NCBI GenBank assembly: GCA_027493625.1
Contig: JAOSKM010000002.1
Coordinates: 1,073,385 to 1,137,384 of the forward strand
DNA length: 64,000 bases
Direction: 5' to 3'
Source: Planctomycetota bacterium
Lineage (GTDB): Bacteria; Planctomycetota; UBA8742; UBA2392
Both the position numbers and the translations under genes were made by a program. Below are positions 8,790 to 18,379 of the stretch, one piece after another (positions within the stretch are counted from its first letter, which is position 1; each line of letters starts with the position of its first letter). The notes below the pieces were generated by a model. That model saw nothing but the letters and a program-made list of their open reading frames with translations, had not been told where the DNA came from and did not search any database.

Positions 8790-8976
8790 TGGTGTTGCGG
8801 CCGTCGCGGCCGCACGTGTTGCGCGCGTCCCGCGTGCACGTGTCGCAGCCGTCCCGGCTGCGTGAGTGGCGTGACGCTTATACGTGCAGGCCGGAGGCCC
8901 GCATCACGTGCAGGCCGGAGGCCCGCATCACGTGCAGGCCGGAGGCCCGCATCACGTGCAGGCCGGAGGCCCGCAT
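8790..8976. repeat. Tandem CACGTG-linked hairpins, including four 24-bp units
   Basis: At 8881-8976 there are four near-identical 24-bp units (CACGTGCAGGCCGGAGGCCCGCAT, written here as CACGTGCAGGCC + GGAGGCCCGCAT). Just upstream, 8793-8868, three more CACGTG-joined stems carry different arms (GCGGCCGTCGCGGCCGC; GCGCGCGTCCCGCGTGC; GCAGCCGTCCCGGCTGC). The linker is conserved while the stem sequence changes. It has no spacers as in CRISPR and no convincing coding content. Confidence 0.8.
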
Positions 8977-8990
8977 CACTCACTTGCCTG

Positions 8991-10142
8991 CTAGCTGTAG
9001 TGCAGGGCGGCGGGGATTTCCATGCGGGCGCCTTTCAGGGCGGGGGGTAGTGCTCCGCATACTCCGATCACCAGCGCTACTACCCCGCCGGCTATCATGG
9101 CCCAGTGGTCTATCGTCAGATTTACGGCGCCCTTGGCGAACTTGGCCGAGATGCCGTTGGCCTGCAGCGCTACCACGGCGCCGATCGCGCCGCCCACCAT
9201 TGCGATCGCCACGGACTCGATCACGAAGCTGCGCACGATCGCACCCGGGCCGTAACCCAGGGTCTTGAGCGTGCCGATCTCCCGGATGCGCCCCAGCACG
9301 CTGGCGTACATGGTGTTCATGCCGCTCACCAGGCCGCCGATGCCCGCGATCACCGCCAGGAACACGGCCAGGAAGATAATCCGGTCGAAACCCTCCGCCA
9401 GGCTGGCGTAGTACTCCTGCTCGGCCACGGCCTGCACCTGGATGTCGTTGCGGTTGTTCAGTGAGCGCACCAGCAGCGGCACCTCGCCCGGGTTCTGCAG
9501 CTTGATCAGCGCCGCCGAGTAAGTGTCGCGGTTGTACAGGGCCATCACGTCGTTGAGGTCCGCCACCAGCTCGCTGTCCATGGCGGTGCCGCCGGCGTCG
9601 AAGCGGCCGGCGATGGTCCAGGTTTCGCCGCCGAACTCGAGCTCTTTCCCCACGGCCAGCAACTCCGCGGGTACTCCCAGCGACGCGTGCGCGAGCGAGC
9701 CCACCATCAGCTTGCGCGGGCTGCTGGGCCCCTCACCCTCCGTGAGGCGTAACTGCAGGTTCACCTCGAACACCATGGGCTTCACGCCGCGCAGGGTGGC
9801 GGGGCGGTCTTTGAAATCGCCGGCCGTGACGCGGGCCTGCTGGATGCATTCGGGCGAGATCAGGGGCTCGCCGCGTTCGTTGCGCTTCACCTGGGGCAGG
9901 CTTTTCAGCAGGTTGAAGTCGGTCAGCGACAGCTTGGAGAACGCCTGGTTGGCGGCCTTGCGGTCGATCACGATCACGTTGTCGGTTGAGCCCGAGCTCT
10001 TGGCCGAAAGAAACAGCCCCTTGGCGAACGCGAACATCACCACGCTGACGCTGACCACCAGGGCCATGGCCGCGATGGTCAGGCCCGTGCGCACCTTGCG
10101 GCGCGTGAGGTTGCGAAGGCTGTAGCGAAGGGGCACTCCCAC
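8991..10142 (-). CDS. MacB/FtsX-type ABC transporter permease (second permease)
   Basis: 383 aa. One N-terminal helix (residues 18-42) is followed by a large extracytoplasmic MacB-like domain (about 45-255) and three C-terminal helices (about 255-375). This is the standard MacB/LolC/FtsX-like topology. It lies 2 bp after the first permease and is the last gene of the adaptor-ATPase-permease-permease operon. Its extracytoplasmic domain has a Cys at residue 99 (ISPEC), about where the sister permease has Cys-UGA. The partner ATPase is at 11284-12006. The substrate is unknown. Confidence 0.9.
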   Translation of the reverse strand: MGVPLRYSLRNLTRRKVRTGLTIAAMALVVSVSVVMFAFAKGLFLSAKSSGSTDNVIVIDRKAANQAFSKLSLTDFNLLKSLPQVKRNERGEPLISPECIQQARVTAGDFKDRPATLRGVKPMVFEVNLQLRLTEGEGPSSPRKLMVGSLAHASLGVPAELLAVGKELEFGGETWTIAGRFDAGGTAMDSELVADLNDVMALYNRDTYSAALIKLQNPGEVPLLVRSLNNRNDIQVQAVAEQEYYASLAEGFDRIIFLAVFLAVIAGIGGLVSGMNTMYASVLGRIREIGTLKTLGYGPGAIVRSFVIESVAIAMVGGAIGAVVALQANGISAKFAKGAVNLTIDHWAMIAGGVVALVIGVCGALPPALKGARMEIPAALHYS

Positions 10143-10144
10143 GG

Positions 10145-11287
10145 CTACTCCACGCTGGCGATGGCGTTGACGATCTTCAGGCGGCTGGCGCGGAAGCCCG
10201 ACACCAGGCTGCCGATGAAGCCGATCGCGATCGACATCACCAGCGCCCAGGCGATCACGTCCAGCGGCATCTGGATTTCCAGGTTCAGAGAGCGCGACTG
10301 CACCGTGATGTCCTGGAAGTTGATCACGCCCCAGGCCGCGGCCACGCCCACCACGCCGCCGACCAGGCAGACCAGCGAGGCCTCGGTGACGACCAGCGCC
10401 AGGATCTGCCAGCGCCGGAAGCCCAGCGTGCGCATCATGCCGAGCTGGCGGGTGCGGTCACGCACGGACATCGAGACGGTGTTGGCCACGCTGACGAACA
10501 CGACAAGCAGGGTGATCAGGATGACCAGCCGCGACAGCGTGATCATGTCCGCCAGATCCTCGATCATGCCGCTGACAAAGGCCTTCTCGGCCTGGCTGTT
10601 TGAGCCCACGGCCAGCGGCATGGCGTCGATCTTGGCGGCCATGTCCTCGGCGCGGACGTCGGGCGGCAGCTTTACCATCACCACGTTGGCCTGGCCGCGC
10701 GCGTCGTACTGGTCCTGCACGTAGTCGATGCCGGCGATGATGGTGTTGTCCTGGTCTTCGTTGCCGCTGAAGAAGATGCCCTTCACGTCCATCAGCAACC
10801 CGAGCTGCTTGCTCAGGTCAACGGTTTCGCCGACCTTCCAGCCCTTGCGCTTGGCGATGCTGGCGCCCAGCAGCGCGCCTTCGCGGGTCTGCTTGAAATC
10901 CTCCATGCTGCCTTCGATGACCTTGTATTCGCGGAAGATCTCGAACTTGCTCTTGTCTACCCCGTGGACAATGACCTTGTCCGGCTCGAAGTTTCAGCAG
11001 CTTGTGGCCGAGATGTAGACCGGCATGGTGTCCAGCACCTCCGGCAGCTCGGCGATCTTTTCCGCATAGTTTTCGGGGATGCGGCTTTCGACGCTGCACC
11101 ACATGTTGCCCTGCAGCACGATCAGGTTGTTCTCTTCGCCGGCCTTGGTCACCACCGAGGCCATGGTGCTCTGCATGCTCTGGAAGAAGCAGAACACGAA
11201 CACGGCGACGGCCACGCCCAGCACGGTCAGGCCGGTGCGCAGACGGTTGTTTTTCAGGTTTTTGAACGCCAGTGGCAGGAATTTCAT
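10145..11287 (-). CDS. MacB/FtsX-type ABC permease with in-frame UGA (candidate selenoprotein)
   Basis: 380 codons if the TGA at 10996-10994 is read through. The frame is identical on both sides, and the joined protein has the same length and topology as its sister permease (383 aa). Helix 1 spans about residues 16-38 and three helices lie near the C-terminus. The TGA is residue 98, immediately after Cys97 ([20 protein letters not shown]), in the extracytoplasmic domain. Eleven nucleotides after the TGA lies a perfect 6-bp hairpin with a GGUCA loop (see 10966-10982), a good bacterial SECIS candidate. ATG overlaps the ATPase stop by 4 nt. The alternative is a nonsense mutation, for example CGA to TGA, making a pseudogene. 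Confidence 0.75.
10966..10982 (-). promoter_or_regulatory. Candidate bacterial SECIS hairpin downstream of the permease UGA
   Basis: On the minus strand the stem is GGACAA / UUGUCC with apical loop GGUCA. The loop begins 20 nt after the U of the UGA, inside the 16-37 nt range known for bacterial SECIS elements. The apical A-GGUC resembles the AGGUCU loop of the E. coli fdhF SECIS recognised by SelB. This is structural inference only. Confidence 0.6.
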
Positions 11288-12006
11288 GCTTCCTCCGTGC
11301 TGACAACAGGCTCCGGCGGCTCAATCCCGTGGGCGTGCAGCACGCCCTTGTCCAGGTGCAGCCGCGTCTGCGCCGTTGACGCGGCGTGCGGGTCGTGGGT
11401 GACCATGATGATGGTCTTGCCGAACCGCTCGTTCAGCTGTTTCAGTATACCCAACACTTCCTCTTCGCTGACAGCATCCAGGTTTCCCGTGGGCTCGTCG
11501 GCGACGATGATCTTGGGGTCGGTCACGATCGCGCGGGCGATCGCCACGCGCTGCTGCTGGCCGCCCGAAAGCTGGCGCGGGTAGTGCTTCATGCGGTCGC
11601 CCAGGCCCACGGCGGTCAGCGCCATCTCGGCCTGCTTGCGGCGGCGGCGGCTGTTGATCGGCAGCAGCATCAGCGGCAGCTCGACGTTTTCCAGCGCCGT
11701 CAGCACTGGCAGCAGGTTGAACTGCTGGAAGATGTAGCCGATGTTGCGGTTGCGCCAGCGCGCCAGCTTGGCGTCGCTGAGCCTGGCGATGTCAACGCCG
11801 TCAACCGTCACGCTGCCGGCTGTGGCGCTGTCCACGCCGGCGATGATGTTCATCAGCGTGGTCTTGCCCGAGCCCGAGGGGCCCATGAGCGATAAAAACT
11901 CTCCCTCGGCGATGTCGAGGTTGATGTTATCAAGCGGCGTCACCTTGGTTTCGCCGGTGTCGTAGGTCTTGCGCAGGGCGCGGATTTCGACCAGGCGCTT
12001 GGCCAT
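11284..12006 (-). CDS. MacB/LolD-type ABC transporter ATPase
   Basis: 240 aa from ATG 12006 ([13 protein letters not shown]). Motifs: Walker [11 protein letters not shown]-loop [11 protein letters not shown], signature [14 protein letters not shown], Walker [13 protein letters not shown], and switch His MVTHDPH. The GNLD block is characteristic of the MacB/LolD/FtsE-like branch, which energises mechanotransmission by permeases such as the two encoded downstream. The start overlaps the adaptor stop by 1 nt (TAATG) and the stop overlaps the permease start by 4 nt (ATGA), so translational coupling is likely. Confidence 0.95.
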   Translation of the reverse strand: MAKRLVEIRALRKTYDTGETKVTPLDNINLDIAEGEFLSLMGPSGSGKTTLMNIIAGVDSATAGSVTVDGVDIARLSDAKLARWRNRNIGYIFQQFNLLPVLTALENVELPLMLLPINSRRRRKQAEMALTAVGLGDRMKHYPRQLSGGQQQRVAIARAIVTDPKIIVADEPTGNLDAVSEEEVLGILKQLNERFGKTIIMVTHDPHAASTAQTRLHLDKGVLHAHGIEPPEPVVSTEEA

Positions 12007-13547
12007 TATTCGGCGCCCCCTTCGTCTACCCACACGGCTGTACCGTCCTGCAGCATGGCGAGGTTGCTGCTGGCGACCAGGTCGCCGTTGACCACGCCGG
12101 ATTTGACGATCACGCCGGCGTCGGTTTCGTCGCCGAGCTCGACCGCGGTTTCAAACGCCACGCCGCCACGCACCACGAACACGACCGACTTGTCGCCGCG
12201 CTTGAGGATCGCGCCTTTGGGCACCAGCAGGGGCTGCTCGCCGGTTTCGGTCACTATGCCGCGCGGCTGGAAATCCACGGTGACGGTCATGTCCTTGCGC
12301 AGGTTTTCGTCGGGCTCAAGGATTTTCACCTTGGCGCGCACGGTGTCGCGCGCCAGGTTGGCGAGCGGATCGATGCGCACCACCTCGCCCGCGTAGGGCT
12401 TGTTCTTGCGGGCTTCCAGCTTGATGGCGCACTGCTGGCCCACGAACAGCCCGGCCGCCTGCTCCTGCCGGATGTCCACGCGCACCTGCATCTTGTTCGG
12501 GTCGTAGATGGTGAGAATCGCCGCGTGGTCGTCGGTCACGCGCCCGCCCTGCGGAATCAGGATTTCCAGCACACGCCCGCTGACCGGCGCGGTCACGTCG
12601 CACCACTTCACGTGCTTCTCGGCCAGGTCCACGGCCGCTTCCTGCGCGGCGACTTGCGCTTCGGCGGCGGCCACGGCGGCCTGCGCCTCGGTGATGACTT
12701 CTTCGCGTGTGCCGGCTTTCAGGAGGTCAAGGCGGCGCTCGGCCTCGCTGACGGCCGCGCGGGCTTCTTCGATATCGACTTCGCGGTAGCCGGCCAGCAG
12801 ACGCTTGAGCTCCTGCTGCGCGGCGTTCAGGCTTTCCTCGGCGGCCTTGGCCTCGGCCTCGTATTCTTCGGCCTTGCTGCCCGGCACCACGCTGTCGTTG
12901 CCGAGCGTTTTGTAGCGGTTGGCGCGGCTGCGCTTGAACTCGGCCGTGGCGCGTGCCTCGCGCACGCGGGCCTGTGCGGCCTCGATGTCTTCTTCGCGGA
13001 AGCCGGCTTCCATGCGGGCCAGGGCGGCCTTGGCGCGCGCGACCTCGGCCTGGGCGACTTCGATTTCCTCGTCGCGGGGGCCGGCCTCCAGGCGTTCCAG
13101 TGTCGCCTCGGCCTGGGCCAGCTTCTGCTCGGCCTCGGTCAGGCGCGCTTGCGCGGCCTCCAGCTCGGCTTCGAAGGGCGCGTCGTCAAGCATGGCAATG
13201 CTCTCGCCGGCCTCCAGGTCGTCGCCTTCCACCACCAGCAACAGCGAGATGCGCCCGTTCACCAGCGCGCACGCCTGGGTGGGGGAGGGCCACGCGGGCT
13301 CCACCCAGCCGCCGGCGGTGAAGGCCGTCTGCTGTGTCTGAGCGGCGAAGGCCACAGTGTGCGTACGTACGGGTATACGTTCGGAGTTGGTCTGCGGCGG
13401 CTGATAGAACCAGTGCAGCCACACCAGCGTGCCCACGCCCAGCAGCAGCACCACAGTGCTGAAGCGCCAGAAGCGCGAGACGCCGTCCGGCCGGGAGAAG
13501 TCCTCCTCCGGCAGGTCGAGGCGCAGGTGTTCCAGGTCAATGGCCAT
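12006..13547 (-). CDS. HlyD/MacA-type periplasmic adaptor (membrane fusion protein)
   Basis: 513 aa. An N-terminal inner-membrane anchor (about residues 30-48) is followed by a first half biotinyl-lipoyl segment. A very long Ala/Glu-rich coiled-coil hairpin (about 105-300) carries repeated units of the form AGxREExIExAQA. The second lipoyl half (VTAPVSGRVLEILIPQGG), a beta-barrel and a membrane-proximal domain follow. The extended hairpin would reach an outer-membrane TolC-like partner, which is not encoded here. It is the first gene of the export operon and is divergent from the selenoprotein candidate at 13662, with 114 bp between the starts. Confidence 0.9.
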   Translation of the reverse strand: MAIDLEHLRLDLPEEDFSRPDGVSRFWRFSTVVLLLGVGTLVWLHWFYQPPQTNSERIPVRTHTVAFAAQTQQTAFTAGGWVEPAWPSPTQACALVNGRISLLLVVEGDDLEAGESIAMLDDAPFEAELEAAQARLTEAEQKLAQAEATLERLEAGPRDEEIEVAQAEVARAKAALARMEAGFREEDIEAAQARVREARATAEFKRSRANRYKTLGNDSVVPGSKAEEYEAEAKAAEESLNAAQQELKRLLAGYREVDIEEARAAVSEAERRLDLLKAGTREEVITEAQAAVAAAEAQVAAQEAAVDLAEKHVKWCDVTAPVSGRVLEILIPQGGRVTDDHAAILTIYDPNKMQVRVDIRQEQAAGLFVGQQCAIKLEARKNKPYAGEVVRIDPLANLARDTVRAKVKILEPDENLRKDMTVTVDFQPRGIVTETGEQPLLVPKGAILKRGDKSVVFVVRGGVAFETAVELGDETDAGVIVKSGVVNGDLVASSNLAMLQDGTAVWVDEGGAE

Positions 13548-13588
13548 GCATTACCGTGGAATGGAGTATCAACGCGTAGTGTTGTACA

Positions 13589-13616
13589 GGTTCAAGAAGA
13601 TTCTAACGCTTGAACC
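13589..13616. promoter_or_regulatory. Inverted repeat in the divergent promoter region (possible operator)
   Basis: GGTTCAAG (13589-13596) and CTTGAACC (13609-13616) form a perfect 8-bp inverted repeat with a 12-bp spacer, in the 114-bp region between the adaptor and the metal-binding lipoprotein genes. The position suits a shared dimeric regulator. No regulator gene is adjacent, so the binder is unknown. Confidence 0.5.
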
Positions 13617-13661
13617 GGTAGTAGGGTTCAGCCTTATCTAAGGAAGAAACAGGAGGTGGCC

Positions 13662-14057
13662 ATGAAGAAGCTTTCCCTGCTGGCTGTGGCGGCGCTGCTG
13701 ATGGCGGCCTGCGGCGGCGGCAACAACGCGCCCGCGCCCAAGGCCAACACGGCCGCGCCGGCCAACAACGCCAGCGCCGAGGCGCCGAAAGAAACGCCGG
13801 AGACTGTCGCCGTCGTCTACGAAATGGGCATCGAAGGCATGACGTGAGGTACCGGCTGAGTGAAGTCGGCCGAGTCGGCCCTCGCACGCCTGGATGGCGT
13901 GGAAAAAGTGAAAGTAAGCTTCATGGACAAGAAGGCCACCCTGACCATGAAGCCCGGCAAGCAGGTAACGGAAGAGCAAGCCAGGGCAGCAATCCAGAAA
14001 GCCAACGACGAAGAGGGCAACGCCTTCGAGCTGGTGAGCTTCAAGCAGCTGAACTAG
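13662..14057 (+). CDS. Heavy-metal-associated-domain lipoprotein with two in-frame UGA codons (candidate selenoprotein, UxxxU)
   Basis: 131 residues if both TGAs are read through. AGGAGG lies 6 bp before ATG 13662. A lipoprotein signal ends at LMAAC (Cys17), followed by a low-complexity Ala/Asn/Pro linker (18-45). From about residue 52 an HMA-like ferredoxin fold begins: VVYEMGIEGMT, TGA (62), G-T-G, TGA (66), then VKSAESALARLDGVEKVKV and KKATLTMKPGK. HMA domains bind soft metals through Cys at exactly this place (GMTCxxC). Here both ligand codons are TGA and the spacing is one residue longer. The frame is unbroken on both sides. Candidate SECIS stems follow at 13868-13880 and 13885-13901. 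As Sec it could bind metal or do redox chemistry at the membrane. The alternative is a doubly mutated pseudogene. Confidence 0.8.
13868..13901 (+). promoter_or_regulatory. Candidate SECIS hairpins downstream of the lipoprotein UGAs
   Basis: Two stems are visible. GGCC-GAGUC-GGCC (13868-13880) has its loop starting 15 nt after the second UGA and 27 nt after the first. CACGCC-UGGAU-GGCGUG (13885-13901) is a perfect 6-bp stem with its loop 34 nt after the second UGA. Both loops contain G near the 5' side. Which one, if either, is functional cannot be decided by eye. Confidence 0.4.
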
Positions 14058-14079
14058 CTCAACGCTGGCAACTGTGGGT

Positions 14080-14110
14080 GGGCCCGACAATCCTGTCGGG
14101 CCCGCTTTGC
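14080..14110 (+). terminator. Rho-independent-type terminator after the lipoprotein gene
   Basis: GGGCCCGACA-ATCC-TGTCGGGCCC forms a perfect 10-bp stem (14080-14103), followed by GCTTTGCGT, 22 bp after the stop at 14057. It separates the lipoprotein transcript from katG. Confidence 0.75.
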
Positions 14111-14207
14111 GTCATGCTTTTCCGGATGAAATTTGCGGATGCGCCGTTATTGCTGTCGGAAGCAACGATAGTCCCCTCATCGAACAACATTCAAACACGG
14201 AACGTGA

Positions 14208-16382
<2,175 letters not shown>

Positions 16383-16600
16383 AGCGCGTAGCGCAGGGTT
16401 TGCGTAGCAAACGAACCTGACGGTTGCAAAGCAACCGTCAGGAGGGCTTGCACAGGCCGTGGGGTTCGCGCATGCGAACGAACCTGAAAGTCGCTCGCGA
16501 CTTTCAGGAACGCCCACGGCCTTGAATCGTAGCGCAGGCGCCTCGCCTGCACAGGCCGTGGGCGCCCCGCCCACGGCACCGGGCGAGTGAAGACTGCGAG
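16383..16600. repeat. Array of dispersed hairpins downstream of katG
   Basis: Several palindromes lie in series: CCTGACGGTTGC/GCAACCGTCAGG (about 16413-16441), CCTGAAAGTCGC/GCGACTTTCAGG (about 16483-16509) and CCGTGGGCG/CGCCCACGG (about 16556-16577). They share the linker CACAGGCCGTGGG. The element at 16528-16585 recurs at 8491-8620. No gene is seen. Confidence 0.65.
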
Positions 16601-16605
16601 TCACT

Positions 16606-16642
16606 AAAGGGGTCAGGCTCCCGAAGGGTGCCTGACCCCTTT
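16606..16642. repeat. REP-like palindrome (GGGGTCAGGCTCC...GGTGCCTGACCCC)
   Basis: AAAGGGGTCAGGCTCC and GGTGCCTGACCCCTTT form an imperfect inverted repeat. The same palindrome family recurs at 17666-17725, 19944-19965 (half), 21946-21985, 22027-22085 and 22109-22148, plus a GGGACAGGCACC variant at 33688-33716. It sits at the 5' edge of the DUF1801 gene. Confidence 0.85.
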
Positions 16643-17492
16643 CTCGTTCGAAACGGCCAGGTACAACAAATCGCTGCCCGCGGCCGAGCGCGCGATCGGC
16701 GACCTGCTGGCAAAACAGATCGACCGCCACCTGCCCGAGGCCGAGAACAAGGTCTGGCACGGCCACCCGGTCTGGTTCCTGGATGGCAACCCGGTCGCCG
16801 GCTACAGCAAACTCAAGGGCTGCGTGCGGCTGCTGTTCTGGAGCGGCCAGTCCTTCGACGAGCCGGGCCTGCAACCGGAAGGCACCTTCAAGGCCGCCGA
16901 GGCGCGCTTCACGGCCGCGGACCAGGTTGACCTGAAGGCGCTCAAACGCTGGCTGGGCAAGGCCCGCGACATCCAGTGGGATTACAAGAACATCGTGCGC
17001 CGCAAGGGCAAGCTGGAGCCGTTGAAGGGTGTGGGCAAGAAACCCGCGGCCGCGCGGGAGCGCAAAACGGTCAAGAAGGCCGCCAAGCCGAAGCTGCTGT
17101 CGGGCGGCAACCCGCAGATCGGCAAGGCCGACGGCGACGCGCCGGTGCAGGCGTACATCGAGGCGATGCCGGGCTGGAAGCGCGAGGTGGGGCGCAGCCT
17201 CGACGCCCTGATCGAGAGTGTGGTACCCGGCGTGCGCAAGGCCGTGCGCTGGAACTCGCCGTTTTATGGCACGGAGCAGGGCTGGTTTTTGAGCCTGCAC
17301 TGCCTGACGAAGTACATAAAGGTGGCGTTCTTCAACGGCACCTCGCTGGAGCCCATGCCGCCAGTGGAATCCAAGAACCAGGGCACCCGCTACTACCACA
17401 TTTACGAGAACGACCAGCTGGACCAAAAGCAGCTGAAAAGCTGGATCAAGCAAGCATCCAAGCAACCAGGCTGGCAAGGCTTCAACTGCTAA
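16641..17492 (+). CDS. Double DUF1801 (YdhG-like) protein, 5' end disturbed by a REP element
   Basis: The frame is open from 16608 to the stop at 17492 and shows two DUF1801 domains. One starts around RYNKSLPAAERAIGDLLA and one around QAYIEAMPGWKREVG, including VRKAVRWNSPFYG and GWFLSLHCLTKYIKVAFF. They are joined by a Lys-rich linker. No ATG, GTG or TTG occurs in frame before the first domain; the first ordinary start is GTG 16824, inside it. A REP palindrome (16606-16642) abuts the coding part, so the original start was probably lost or replaced. DUF1801 proteins have no well-established biochemical role. The gene may be a 5'-truncated pseudogene. Confidence 0.7.
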   Translation, partial: FSFETARYNKSLPAAERAIGDLLAKQIDRHLPEAENKVWHGHPVWFLDGNPVAGYSKLKGCVRLLFWSGQSFDEPGLQPEGTFKAAEARFTAADQVDLKALKRWLGKARDIQWDYKNIVRRKGKLEPLKGVGKKPAAARERKTVKKAAKPKLLSGGNPQIGKADGDAPVQAYIEAMPGWKREVGRSLDALIESVVPGVRKAVRWNSPFYGTEQGWFLSLHCLTKYIKVAFFNGTSLEPMPPVESKNQGTRYYHIYENDQLDQKQLKSWIKQASKQPGWQGFNC

Positions 17493-17502
17493 GCCGCAGC
17501 GC

Positions 17503-17890
17503 AGGATACGCGATCCACGGGCCGCCCCTGGCGCTCAAGAGCGACAACGGCTCGGCCTTTGTGGAAGAACAGGTCGCCCGTCTGCTGTGCGAGAATTCGG
17601 TGATTCCGTTGTTCTCTCCACCGTACTGGCCCCGCTACAATGGCTCGTGCGAGCGCGGGCTTGCAGGGGTCTGGCTCGTTTTCCGGGCGGCGGCCCGCCG
17701 CCACCCGGAAAAGGTGCCTGACCCCCTCTGCGACGCGCCGACTCCTGGAGCAGTTGTGACCTGCAGGTTGCACGAGCCACCGCCAACGAGCTGTCCCGCC
17801 CCTGGGGCTGGGACAAGCCCACGCCATCGCAGGCCTGGACCGACCGCGAGCAGATCTCGCCGGAGCTGCGCCGGAGATTTGTCGAGTTGC
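17503..17890 (+). pseudogene. Remnant of an rve/DDE-type IS transposase
   Basis: 17509-17655 is nearly identical to 63645-63791. It encodes IHGPPLALKSDNGSAF and the following integrase-core stretch ending RYNGSCER, with the second Asp in KSDNG. The segment 17738-17888 again matches 63850-63998 (SQAWTDREQISPELRR). Between them the sequence has been replaced by a REP palindrome. This is a decayed 3' fragment of the element at the right end of the window. Confidence 0.85.
17666..17725. repeat. REP-like palindrome inside the IS remnant
   Basis: GGGGTCTGGCTCGTTTTCCGG ... CCGGAAAAGGTGCCTGACCCC (written in parts) forms a long stem. The equivalent position of the sister IS copy (63792-63849) has unrelated IS sequence and no REP, so this element was inserted or substituted here. 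Confidence 0.85.
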
Positions 17891-17903
17891 GGGAAAGCAT
17901 ACT

Positions 17904-18034
17904 GGCCGACTTCTGCGCAGCAGAAGTCGGCCTTAATAGGAGCCGTGCGGACGAAGTCCGCGCGCCCCGGATCATCGGGCAGGAAACATCCGGACCCGGG
18001 GCGGGGGCATCAAGCCCCCGCCCCCGGGTCCGGG
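17904..18034. repeat. Two strong hairpins 3' of the IS remnant
   Basis: GGCCGACTTCTG-CGCAG-CAGAAGTCGGCC (17904-17932), followed by TTAAT, could act as a terminator. CCGGACCCGGGGCGGGGGC-ATCAA-GCCCCCGCCCCCGGGTCCGG (17990-18034, arms of about 18 bp, one bulge) follows. No function is evident. Confidence 0.6.
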
Positions 18035-18035
18035 C

Positions 18036-18379
18036 ATGGACACGCCAGAAGCTGAGAAGGCAGTGGATTCGAAAAAGACAACGCGTTCAAAAAAGGCAGC
18101 AGGTTCAAAGCAGGCAGTACGTTCAAGAAGGGAGATCGCCAGTATGGAGCGCAAGGCAACAGCCGGCGCGCTGGTCGATCTCGGTTTTCTTTGCTACCGA
18201 AAGAGGACAATTACCCCACCCATTAAACCCGGAAAACGCGCAATCAAATAGCGAAGGACACAGGGGTTGCCCGGGGAGCCATATCACACCGACGGCGAGG
18301 AAGATGAGTACAATGAGACATTTTTCCGTAAGGAAGAGAGTTTTAAAAGTGGTGGGGTGACCGTTGGGGTGAGGAAGTA
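18036..18379. other. Spacer with a Lys-rich, repeat-like short ORF, no supported gene
   Basis: An open frame at 18036-18251 (71 codons) starts with a degenerate SKK/RSK repeat caused by 18-bp direct repeats (GTTCAAAAAAGGCAGCAG-like). It has no ribosome-binding site and no family resemblance. I regard it as non-coding or a fragment. The G+C content falls from about 18150 onward. Confidence 0.4.

Noticed and set aside
8881..8976. CRISPR-like repeat array
   Set aside because: The 24-bp units are directly adjacent without unique spacers, and no cas gene is present. The same applies to the 155-bp tRNA repeats at 42750-43214.
8744..8983. Short minus-strand ORF with an 8-residue repeat (DAGLRPAR)
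   Set aside because: The repeat is just the translation of the 24-bp tandem hairpins; there is no start context or other protein-like sequence.
10994..13859. Reassignment of UGA as a sense codon in this organism
   Set aside because: Many intact genes end in UGA at conserved ends (for example the ATPase at 11284, archease at 45174, rtcB at 46616, the CBS gene at 44113), so UGA normally terminates.
13840..13865. The lipoprotein UGAs as the result of frameshift errors
   Set aside because: The distance from ATG 13662 to the downstream HMA segment is a multiple of three, and the HMA pattern continues in the same frame, so no indel is needed.
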